Of a DNA stretch of 63,698 bases, positions 51,379 through 58,625 are shown piece by piece (positions within the stretch are counted from its first letter, which is position 1; each line of letters begins with the position of its first letter). The stretch is from Acidobacteriota bacterium (GTDB taxonomy: Bacteria > Acidobacteriota > Terriglobia > Terriglobales > Acidobacteriaceae), in NCBI GenBank assembly GCA_021791875.1, contig JAJYVU010000014.1, positions 1-63,698 on the forward strand. The letters are read 5' to 3'. The translations under genes and the position numbers were made by a program. The notes under the pieces were generated by a model. That model was not told where the DNA came from and made no database searches. It worked only from the letters and a program-made list of their open reading frames with translations.

Positions 51379-52233
51379 TCAGTGAGGCTCGGGGACAATC
51401 AGCAGCGGGCACCTCGACTTGCAGCAAACTTCGTAGGCGGTGCCACCGAGGAAGCGGCTTGCGAGTCCGGCGATCTCTCCCATGCCATGTGCTCCCATCA
51501 CGATGAGGTCGACTTTTTGGTCCCGGGCGGTGTCCAGAATGTGCTTTGCGGGTTCTCCGAAGGCGACGGTGATACGAGCCTTCTCGATCGCGTGGGCCAT
51601 GCCGCGGATGTGGTCCTGCATCCAGTCGCGCAAGCGTTGTTCAGCAATGACGCGATCCGCGGTGAATCCCTTTTCGGAGTCTGATTCGACGTAGAGGGCT
51701 GTCAGTTGTGCTTCCTGGTCGTGCGCGATTCCGGCTGCGAGATGCAACGCCATCACCGACACGGCGGACATATCAGTGGCATAGAGGATGCCGCTGTACG
51801 GTTTGGGTGTGACACTTTCACGGGAGGTGATTGCGGGGCCGAGCACGAGAACAGGCCGGTGGGTTCGGCGGAAGATCTCCTGGGTGATAGAGCCCGCCAC
51901 CCACTTTTGCAGGTTGTGTTTGGCGCGTGTAGTGAGGACGAGGATGTCTGGCTTGTAGGTGTCGAGTTGGCCGAGGCCATCGCTCATATTGGCCTTGGTG
52001 ACGATGATTTTCGAGGAAAGATCACACCAGGCCGGATTCTCAAGCAGTGCGGCGAGCGTTTGTTTGGGCTCGTCTGGCGAATTGCCGTCGGTTGCATGGA
52101 AGAGAAGTAACTCGGAGTTGTACCAGCGGCACAAGGCGGTCGTGTACTCCAGAGTTTTTTCGATGTCGTCTCCGAGGTCAGTGAGAATTGCAATGCGTTC
52201 AAAGGGAAGGATGCGCTGGTCGGGAGTGAGCAT
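51379..52233 (-). CDS. Universal stress protein, two UspA domains
   Basis: 284 residues in two UspA repeats. The second has the ATP-binding motif GAHGMGEIAGLASRFLGGTAYE (G-x2-G-x9-G-T type). The first (VLTTRAKHNLQKWVAGSITQEIFRRTHRPVLVLGP) keeps the fold but a weaker motif. ATG 52233 has GAGAGG 5 nt upstream; the frame also has GTG at 52239, too close to that site. Divergent from the BON/SRPBCC gene, with a perfect CRP-type palindrome between. USPs accumulate in starvation, hypoxia or oxidative stress. Confidence 0.93.
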   Translation of the reverse strand: MLTPDQRILPFERIAILTDLGDDIEKTLEYTTALCRWYNSELLLFHATDGNSPDEPKQTLAALLENPAWCDLSSKIIVTKANMSDGLGQLDTYKPDILVLTTRAKHNLQKWVAGSITQEIFRRTHRPVLVLGPAITSRESVTPKPYSGILYATDMSAVSVMALHLAAGIAHDQEAQLTALYVESDSEKGFTADRVIAEQRLRDWMQDHIRGMAHAIEKARITVAFGEPAKHILDTARDQKVDLIVMGAHGMGEIAGLASRFLGGTAYEVCCKSRCPLLIVPEPH

Positions 52234-52392
52234 ATTCACCTCTCAATGGCGCGCGTGAGGGGATGTGCGCGCAAGGGCGAGATTGTGCGGGCGGAGTCGC
52301 AGAAATCGCCGGAGCTACAAGTGACCCGAGCGACGCTGCCGACTCACACAAAGTACTTACGAGAAATTGTGCCCAGCGAGGGAAGCGCACAA

Positions 52393-52408
52393 TGTGATTC
52401 CGGTCACA
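52393..52408. promoter_or_regulatory. Perfect CRP-type palindrome
   Basis: TGTGATTCCGGTCACA matches the CRP/FNR-superfamily pattern TGTGA-N6-TCACA exactly. It lies 160 nt upstream of the universal stress protein start and 101 nt upstream of the BON/SRPBCC start, so it could control either or both. Confidence 0.65.
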
Positions 52409-52508
52409 AGCTGTGAACGCGCGCGGGAGGGTGCGCATCTGAACGAGTAGTGGCTGAGGTTGCGGCTGATCTTTTTGCTCGTTTGGGCATCCTCCGCAGG
52501 AGGTGGTT

Positions 52509-53681
52509 ATGAACAGGTGGCGTTCAGCAATGACGCTGGCAGGGATGGGCGCGTTTGCGATGTATCTGCTTGATCCGGACCGGGGGAAACAGAGGCGCGC
52601 ACGAGTGAAAGACGGCTTTGTGCATGCGGGTTATGAAGCGAAGAAATTTTCGGGACGCTTCCAGCGCGATGCAGCGAACCGCATTGCAGGGACTGTGGCA
52701 GAAACGGAAAAGATGCTTCGGTTTGAGAAGGAAGGGGTTTCTGACGAGGTGCTGGAGCAGCGGGTGCGGAGTGTGATTGGCCGCTACGTATCGCATGCGC
52801 GTGCGATGGAGGTGAAGTGCAAAGACGGGACCGTGGAGCTTTCGGGATGGGCGATGACTTATGAACTGGACGGACTGATTCGGGCTGTGAAGGCAGTGCC
52901 CGGGGTGAAGGAAGTCTCTGCGTTTCTGCATTCAGCCAATGAGTCTGGAAGCATACCGGCGTTGCAAGGTGGGCGTGGCAGAGGCGGCGCGGGTGGGTGG
53001 CGGAATCGGTGGTCGCCGACGCAGCGCGTGATGGCGGGCAGTTCAGGATTGGCCCTGGTGATGTACGGCCTGGCAAAGCGTGGAACCATGAGCACGGTGC
53101 CGACGATAGCCGGCGTACTGCTGCTGGCGCGGTCGGTGTGGAACAGGCGTGTGGCAGAGATGGCGGGAGTGGGCGAAGACGCGGGGATTCACATAGAAAA
53201 AACCATGAGAATTTTGGCGTCGCCGGAGGAGTTGTATACCTTCCTCTCAGATCCGGAGAATTACTCCAATGTCTTTTCGCATGTACGTTCCGTGCGCCGT
53301 GAAGGGGAAGAGAGGTATCGGTGGGAGATCGCGGGGCCTGCTGGGGTGCCTTTGACGTGGACTGCGACGATCGTTCGGCGTCGACCCGGCAAGCTGATCG
53401 AGTGGCGAAGCGAAGAGGGCTCAGTGATTGAAAATCACGGGGTGATTCATATCGATCCGACGGGTGATGGCTATACGAGGGTTCATCTGCGGATGAGCTA
53501 TGTGCCGCCAGCGGGCCTGGCGGGGCATGCGGTCGCGACGTTGCTGGGGCTGGACCCGAGAAGCATGATGGAGACGGAGTTTGTGCGCCTGAAATCAATT
53601 TTTGAAGAAGGCAAGACGCATGCACATGGGCGCGAAGTTGCAGTGTCGGAGTTATACACCTCGCATCCCGCCGCATCGTAA
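52509..53681 (+). CDS. Membrane-anchored BON + SRPBCC (START-like) protein
   Basis: 390 residues. A short N-terminal hydrophobic segment (MTLAGMGAFAMYLLDPDRGKQRRARVKD) is followed by a BON-type domain near residues 75-140 (VEQRVRSVIGRYV..AMEVKCKDGTVELSGWAMTYELDGLIRAVKAVPGVKEV). Then come two hydrophobic stretches around residues 175-215. The C-terminal SRPBCC/cyclase-dehydrase fold (IHIEKTMRILASPEELYTFLSDPENYSNVFSHVRSV) has a hydrophobic ligand pocket. AGGAGG lies 5 nt before ATG 52509. Probably a cell-envelope lipid-binding stress protein; the ligand is unknown. First of a plus-strand series to 55571. Confidence 0.85.
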   Translation: MNRWRSAMTLAGMGAFAMYLLDPDRGKQRRARVKDGFVHAGYEAKKFSGRFQRDAANRIAGTVAETEKMLRFEKEGVSDEVLEQRVRSVIGRYVSHARAMEVKCKDGTVELSGWAMTYELDGLIRAVKAVPGVKEVSAFLHSANESGSIPALQGGRGRGGAGGWRNRWSPTQRVMAGSSGLALVMYGLAKRGTMSTVPTIAGVLLLARSVWNRRVAEMAGVGEDAGIHIEKTMRILASPEELYTFLSDPENYSNVFSHVRSVRREGEERYRWEIAGPAGVPLTWTATIVRRRPGKLIEWRSEEGSVIENHGVIHIDPTGDGYTRVHLRMSYVPPAGLAGHAVATLLGLDPRSMMETEFVRLKSIFEEGKTHAHGREVAVSELYTSHPAAS

Positions 53682-53717
53682 CTGAACTTCGCACCAACGC
53701 GGGAGGGTATAGGACCT

Positions 53718-53942
53718 ATGGAGATAGACGCGAGGATCGATCTGAATACCGCGAGTAGCCACGAGATGACGGTGTTACCGGGAATTGCGATCGACATGGC
53801 GCGCAAAATCGTGGCGTTTCGCGAACGTCATGGCGGTGAGATTCACGATTGGGATGAGTTGCTGAGTATTCATGGGTTTCCCGCAGATCGCATGGAAGAG
53901 ATTCGGGAGCGGTCGTGCCTGTTGCCTGTTACGCACGGATAA
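53718..53942 (+). CDS. Small helix-hairpin-helix protein (ComEA-like)
   Basis: 74 residues forming little more than a tandem HhH: RIDLNTASSHEMTVLPGIAIDMARKIVAFRERHGGEIHDWDELLSIHGFPADRMEEI. This is the ComEA/PsbU DNA-binding pattern, without signal peptide or membrane anchor. It lies 36 nt downstream of the BON/SRPBCC gene, so is likely co-transcribed. A DNA-binding role is inferred from the fold. Confidence 0.82.
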   Translation: MEIDARIDLNTASSHEMTVLPGIAIDMARKIVAFRERHGGEIHDWDELLSIHGFPADRMEEIRERSCLLPVTHG

Positions 53943-53996
53943 ATAGTCAGGCGCGGAGTCAAAGGACAAACGGCTAGGACACGCAAGGAGGGTGAG

Positions 53997-54302
53997 ATGC
54001 TGCTGGAACTCAACGTTATTCCACTGGGACGCGGACGCTCGATGAGCGGCGATATTGCTGAGCTGGTGAAGATCATTGACGCGAGCGGGGTTGATTATCA
54101 ACTGACAGCCGAAGGGACGATTCTGGAAGGGGAGTGGGACCGGGTGATGGACGTAGCGAAGAAGTGCCACCAGCAAATGCGGATGAAGACGGATCGCGTG
54201 ATCACGATCATGCATGCGGACGATTACGATGGGCGGGTCGGACGGCTGGAAGGGGCAGTGGATTCAGTCGAGAGCAAGCTGGGTAAGCCTGTCCACCACT
54301 GA
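53997..54302 (+). CDS. MTH1187/YkoF-like thiamine-binding protein
   Basis: 101 residues with the DUF77 signature: LLELNVIPLGRGRSMSGDIAELVKIIDASGVDYQLTAEGTILEGEWDRVMDVAKKCHQQM, a ferredoxin-like fold forming tetramers that bind thiamine-like ligands. AAGGAGG lies 7 nt before ATG 53997. In the stress island it may buffer thiamine or a related metabolite; the role is not established. Confidence 0.88.
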   Translation: MLLELNVIPLGRGRSMSGDIAELVKIIDASGVDYQLTAEGTILEGEWDRVMDVAKKCHQQMRMKTDRVITIMHADDYDGRVGRLEGAVDSVESKLGKPVHH

Positions 54303-54393
54303 CGGCGTGAGCGCCCGCATGCATGATAGCGGAGCGGTGGTTGCGGAGCGTGAGGTGTCACCGTACACTGCTTCGACGGAGCAAGGAGGCGGG

Positions 54394-54855
54394 ATGGCGT
54401 TTTGTGTTTCAACGACAGCGTTCGCCCAGGGAGAGACGATTCCGACGAAGTACACGTGCAGTGGAGCAGATGTATCTCCGCCGCTGAGTTGGAGTGCGCC
54501 ACCCGCTGGCACGAAGAGCCTGGTGCTGATTGCCGATGATCCGGATGCGCCGGGCGGCACGTGGTTTCACTGGATGGTTTACAACATACCTGGTCACGCC
54601 GGAGGCATCTGGGAAGATGTAGCGCCGACGGGCGAACTGCCCGGCGGCATGCTGCAGGGGCGGAACAGCTTTGGAAAAATCGGCTTTGGCGGGCCGTGTC
54701 CACCGCGCGGGCAGACGCATCGGTATTTCTTCCATCTCTATGCACTGGACACAATGCTGAAGCTCAAGGCGGGCGCGTCCCATGTGGAGCTGGAGGGCGC
54801 GATGCGCGGCCATGTGAAGGGTGAAACGGAGTGGATGGGGAGATTCGGGCGCTGA
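54394..54855 (+). CDS. YbhB/YbcL (PEBP, Raf-kinase-inhibitor-like) protein
   Basis: 153 residues, length typical for bacterial phosphatidylethanolamine-binding-like proteins. Conserved motifs: TIPTKYTCSGADVSPPLSW, SLVLIADDPDAPGGTWFHWMVYNIPG, GRNSFGKIGFGGPCPPRGQTHRYFFHLYALD. These form the anion pocket (DPDAP and GxPPxG-like). AAGGAGG lies 5 nt before ATG 54394; the longer upstream frame is artefactual. The function in bacteria is unclear. Confidence 0.92.
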   Translation: MAFCVSTTAFAQGETIPTKYTCSGADVSPPLSWSAPPAGTKSLVLIADDPDAPGGTWFHWMVYNIPGHAGGIWEDVAPTGELPGGMLQGRNSFGKIGFGGPCPPRGQTHRYFFHLYALDTMLKLKAGASHVELEGAMRGHVKGETEWMGRFGR

Positions 54856-54962
54856 GATGAAGGTGTGATGCAATGCACATTCGATGGCGCACGAAATTGC
54901 CCAGAATATGCTCGTCAGCTTGAGGACGACCTGGCTTGGTTCTCCCCGCGTGGAGGTGCAAG

Positions 54963-55571
54963 ATGAAATCGAGCAGTGCAAAGAAGGGCACGACACAGGA
55001 AAAGCGGTTACGCGACGAGGTAGGCCGCTCGGGAGTTTATCCGGTATCGGGTCCATTGCCGGAGAGCGACGCGCCGATTCGCGGGCAGTTGGAATGGGGA
55101 CAAGGCGAACGCGGCGCCGCAGGTTACGAGAATCATGGTTCGTCGGAGCTGTCGTTTCAGGGCGGCTCCCTGCTCGGTGGGCTGGATGAAGAATGGGCAG
55201 AACTCTTTGGAAAAGGCGCGCGCCAGTCGGTGGATGGACACGAAGTACCGCTGGCCAGCTGGACTTTGTTCTGCAAGTGGTTCACGCGGCATTATGCGGG
55301 GATTACCACGACGATTTCGTTCACGGATGGGCACCCTGGATTTCCGGTTGCAGCGCGGAGATTGCCGCTGGTGAGGCTTGAAGCGCACGTGCTGGAGAAC
55401 AAGGTCGCAGCCATTTCAGTGCAGCTTGACCGGAAGCCGACGGACTATCTGCTCAACATTACGGGGCCGAGACGGTTGACCTACATGACGAACGCAAAAG
55501 GGTCGCCGAAGTTGGTGCGCATCGAGCGGGCAGAGGGTGCGGTGGCATTGTCGTTTGAGGGTGCGGCGTAG
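54963..55571 (+). CDS. DUF5335-like protein
   Basis: 202 residues. The first 90 are polar and Gly/Glu-rich (LEWGQGERGAAGYENHGSSELSF). The second half (ASWTLFCKWFTRHYAGITTTISF..RLPLVRLEAHVLENKVAAISVQLDRKPTDYLLNITGPRRLTYM) resembles the DUF5335 fold as I remember it; this is uncertain. GGAGG lies 6 nt before ATG 54963. No catalytic motif. Last plus-strand gene of the stress island, convergent with the PRPP synthetase gene. Function unknown. Confidence 0.6.
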   Translation: MKSSSAKKGTTQEKRLRDEVGRSGVYPVSGPLPESDAPIRGQLEWGQGERGAAGYENHGSSELSFQGGSLLGGLDEEWAELFGKGARQSVDGHEVPLASWTLFCKWFTRHYAGITTTISFTDGHPGFPVAARRLPLVRLEAHVLENKVAAISVQLDRKPTDYLLNITGPRRLTYMTNAKGSPKLVRIERAEGAVALSFEGAA

Positions 55572-55612
55572 GGCCTGTTGTTCACGGTAGAGTGCGCGGC
55601 GATGGGAGCCGG

Positions 55613-56500
55613 CTACAAGCCTTCGCGGAGCAGGCTGCCGACCGGAAGTACGGTGATACGCGGGTCCTCGAGGATGCTTCCGGGAAGCGGGACCGTGTCG
55701 GCGCAGAAGATGCGGGATACGCCGAGCGACCAGAGGCGGGCCCAATCTGAGCCGGTGAAAAGGCCGTGTGTGACCATGACGACGATTTCTTTGGCGCCGT
55801 TGCGGAGGATCATTTCGCAGGCGGAGGTGAGTGTAGCGCCGGTATCGAGGATGTCATCGAGGATGAGAACGCGCGGCGCCGCTTGACCGCAAAATTCAAG
55901 ATGCTTTACGCCGGACGGGTCGCGGCGCTTGCTCAGGTAGGGAACCTCGACGCCGGCGCGTCCCAGTGCATTGTTGAGAGCGCGACAGCGCTGGAGTGCG
56001 CCGTGATCAGGGGCAACGACGGTGGCATCCGCGAGTCCGAATTTGCGCGCGGCCTCCGCGAAGACACCAGCGGGTGAAACAGACATCAGGGGCATGGGAT
56101 AGAGCGCCTGGTCGTGCTCACTGTGTACATCGATAGTTATGACAGTGTCGACGCCCGAGGCGTGCAGAATTGAACCCGTCCATGCTGTGGCGAGACTCTC
56201 GCCGGCTTTCTGTTTGTCCTGACGGCTATAGGCGAGGTAGGGAATGAGCGCAGTGATCCTCTTGCAGCCGTCTTTCTTGAGCGTGTGCGCCAGCAATGCC
56301 AGAGAAAGCAGGTTTTCATCCGGCGGCGTGATGGAGCCGAGCAGGATGCAGTGGGAGAGATCGAATGGCGTGGCGATGGTGACAAAGATTTCGCCGTTTG
56401 CGAACCGGCGAATCTGAAACTCTCGCTGTTGCAGATACGGATGCAGCGGCTCTGCGAGTGTTTCGAAGCCCGGAAAGGTGAAGAGCGTCATGGTTGCCAT
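55613..56500 (-). CDS. Ribose-phosphate pyrophosphokinase (PRPP synthetase) family
   Basis: About 295 residues. Two phosphoribosyltransferase-type domains with the PRPP-binding loop VLILDDILDTGATLTSACEM, the ATP/metal region ALIPYLAYSRQDKQK and VVAPDHGALQRC. The DVHS motif (ITIDVHSEHDQ) is kept where class I enzymes read DLH. It is shorter and more divergent than housekeeping Prs (about 315), so it may be a paralogue with altered regulation or substrate. Possible starts are ATG 56500 and 56491; I give 56500. Its place at the end of the stress island is odd for a housekeeping gene. Confidence 0.85.
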   Translation of the reverse strand: MATMTLFTFPGFETLAEPLHPYLQQREFQIRRFANGEIFVTIATPFDLSHCILLGSITPPDENLLSLALLAHTLKKDGCKRITALIPYLAYSRQDKQKAGESLATAWTGSILHASGVDTVITIDVHSEHDQALYPMPLMSVSPAGVFAEAARKFGLADATVVAPDHGALQRCRALNNALGRAGVEVPYLSKRRDPSGVKHLEFCGQAAPRVLILDDILDTGATLTSACEMILRNGAKEIVVMVTHGLFTGSDWARLWSLGVSRIFCADTVPLPGSILEDPRITVLPVGSLLREGL

Positions 56501-57217
56501 CCAGCAGCTCGGAGTGTGCGGTGGTATGGATCTGCGAGGGCGCCGATTGCGGAAACGAGAGGCAGCGCCTGTTACGCTCGCGAGGCAAGGAGCCACCTAC
56601 GTGATCTGTAGCGCGGCAGAAGGCGAAGTTCGGTGATGGGGCGCACAGTGATGGATCGCGGGGAGAAATGTTCCGTTGCTTACCAGCCGCCCGCCCGCTA
56701 TTTGGTGACTCACGGTAGTGGGAGTGCGATCGCAAGGATGACACATCTTCATGAAGGGAGCGGGGACAGTCGGATTGCGGCAATTTGTTCTGAGAGTGCT
56801 GGAGGAACCGGCGGTGCTTATTCTGAGTGGCGTTTCAGCTGACATCGCGGGCTGATTGCTGGATCTGTCGCTTCCGCTATCGTGCTTTTTGCACACGGCC
56901 TGGATGAAATCCGAGCGGGTAGAACAGGCGAGGGGTTGTGAGCGGCAACGAGAGATAAGACTTATGTTGCTTTGGCCAATGCTATGGTTCGGGAGAACGG
57001 GATGCCCAGGAGCTTGTTGAAAGACAGAATTTCAACCAGGAACCTACCCAATCCATTGCGTGTGCCTGTTTGCCGTTGCACAATTGGCTGCGCCTCGCTC
57101 GATGCTTCGGCGCGTTTTTCAACAAAATTCTGGGCGCGTCAGGCTGGGCAGAGTTGGGGAATTGCCGGATGCTGATTCCAACGCGTCCAATTCGCCAGAT
57201 GCGTCGGTCCGATGCGG
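56501..57217. other. Gene-poor accessory DNA
   Basis: 717 nt with only short unconvincing reading frames and no recognisable RNA, repeat or terminator. Probably degraded sequence between the stress island and the accessory genes. Confidence 0.5.
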
Positions 57218-57829
57218 TTACCGGCTATTTCCTGGGTAAGAACCAGAGGCTTTTCGAGAGGCAGCATGGCATGGTCGATGAAGGAAAAAGAGCAAAGTGC
57301 AATCGTGTGCGGGATGCTGTTCGTGCATGCCCGCCAGGTCTGCGGCCGGAGTACTCGCTTTGGTATTTGAGTTGTGGACGTCACACAACAGTTTGTGTGC
57401 CCTGGCACGATCGTTGGTCTTCGCGTAGCTGTTCAGGGCGCTGAGTACCCATGGTATCTGGGTACGGTCAGGATACAGGGAGTTGGTGGTGAAATATCCG
57501 TAAGAATTGCCGTTGGTGTCGAGAATGACTGGCGGGTGCTGGCCGAGGTCGTTCCATGGGCTCGAGGGAGAGAGGTCAGACCCGAACTCTCCGGAATTGT
57601 TCCAGATGCTCTGGGGCTGCAGGTCCCATCCATAGCGGCCATCTTCGTTACAGATGGATTGTTCGCTCGTCTCTGAACAATTCAGGCAACCGAGGAATGT
57701 CTTGTGATGCTTTCCTCCGTAAAGGAAGATCGTTTTCGATGACTGTGCGCTGCACGCCGGTCCGAATGACGACAGAATGATTGCCGTTCCAATGGTGCAA
57801 AGCAGCGCAGACAGGGAATACGACCTCAT
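57218..57829 (-). CDS. Small secreted protein with GCLNC motif, function unknown
   Basis: 203 residues from ATG 57829 (57838 and 57865 are in-frame alternatives). A signal peptide (LSALLCTIGTAIILSSFGPACSAQ) is followed by FLYGGKHHKTFLGCLNCSETSEQSICNEDGRYGWDLQPQSIWNNSGEFGSDLSPSSPWN. The repeated W-N-x-x-G-x-(F/Y)-G-S units and GCLNC recall a family of small exported proteins seen in varied bacteria, none with a known role that I recall. The last 50 residues look unrelated and could be readthrough after a frameshift near LLCDVHNS. Confidence 0.65.
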   Translation of the reverse strand: MRSYSLSALLCTIGTAIILSSFGPACSAQSSKTIFLYGGKHHKTFLGCLNCSETSEQSICNEDGRYGWDLQPQSIWNNSGEFGSDLSPSSPWNDLGQHPPVILDTNGNSYGYFTTNSLYPDRTQIPWVLSALNSYAKTNDRARAHKLLCDVHNSNTKASTPAADLAGMHEQHPAHDCTLLFFLHRPCHAASRKASGSYPGNSR

Positions 57830-57950
57830 GGATTGCATGGTCACAAGAAGAGCGTGGGCGTGCAAGCAATTTTGAGAGTGGCTGACTCCACTTAGTTACC
57901 TTGGTACTGCAGACAGGAGCTGGAACTGGTGGAGCTGTCGCAACAGCGGC

Positions 57951-58000
57951 GGCGTCCCGATGGGATTCGAACCCCGTGTTACAGCCGTTAAAATGACCGT
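57951..58000 (-). other. tRNA-like 3' remnant, possible attachment site
   Basis: On the minus strand GGGGTTCGAATCCC looks like a T-arm and ends in CGGGACGCC, preceded by an ATTTTAA stretch resembling a Lys-type anticodon loop. The T stem pairs only 3 bp and no 5' acceptor half is present, so this is not a working tRNA. Such 3' fragments mark integration sites of islands. Confidence 0.35.
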
Positions 58001-58199
58001 CTGTTTCGTAACTTCTTGAAACGAAACGGCACGGAAGGCGCCACAAGGTCCTTTCAGATAAAGTGGGAACCGGTAACCGGACTATTACGGGAGGATGATC
58101 GAAGATGCTCTATAGCCGTCGCGCACGGAGCCAGAGCTACCATCCATCCTATGAATCTCTTCCGCAGAATCTCCCCGGTTCGACGTGTGCATCGCACAG

Positions 58200-58332
58200 C
58201 GAGCTAATCCGGAACTGCGGCGCGAGGGACGTCCGTACCGCGAAATTGCTTTCTTCTTTCGCGAGCGTCTGGGATTGTACGTTGCGATCAGCACGATTCA
58301 AGCATCTGCGAAAGCGCGTGCCAGATCCTGAA
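58200..58332 (+). pseudogene. Helix-turn-helix remnant
   Basis: One frame reads RREGRPYREIAFFFRERLGLYVAISTIQASAKARARS and then stops. The pattern (GRPYREIA..L-RERLGL-V--STI) fits a recognition-helix segment of a mobile-element protein. There is no start codon context and no further domain. Confidence 0.3.
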
Positions 58333-58625
58333 AGCGTACATAGTTCGAACTGCTGCTGATCGAGGTTATATAGGCGGCATCATCGAGGCTCACTTCCATC
58401 GCCGCTCCTAAGGCAAAGCCGATTCTTCGGGAGATCGGTGGCAACCATGAATGATTTGGCCTACCGGGCAACCGATCATCCAGGAACTCGGCCAACGACG
58501 CATCCGTCCTGGACCATCTACTGAATCAGGCATGCTGACTCAGCCGCCGCCTGATACGATTTCCTCGTAGGTGTCAATCCAGAAGCGCCGCTTGCGAGCT
58601 AACGAAGGAAGGATTTTGGATTGGT

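Larger units (their letters stand above)
57830..58625. other. Accessory spacer with gene remnants
   Basis: 796 nt without an intact gene. It contains a tRNA-like 3' fragment (57951-58000) and a short frame around 58200-58332 reading NPELRREGRPYREIAFFFRERLGLYVAISTIQASAK, which looks like the helix-turn-helix part of a decayed mobile-element protein. Confidence 0.45.

Noticed and set aside
54350-54361. Second CRP-type site, GTGAGGTGTCAC, before ybhB
   Set aside because: The spacing between half-sites is 4 nt rather than 6-8 and the outer T/A bases are missing, so it does not match the pattern.
56972-57444. Short plus-strand open frames in the 57-kb spacer
   Set aside because: They have no recognisable motif, no ribosome-binding site, and overlap the better supported secreted-protein gene on the other strand.
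57951-58000. Intact tRNA gene
   Set aside because: No 5' acceptor strand, D-arm or complete T stem can be found within the needed distance; kept only as a remnant.
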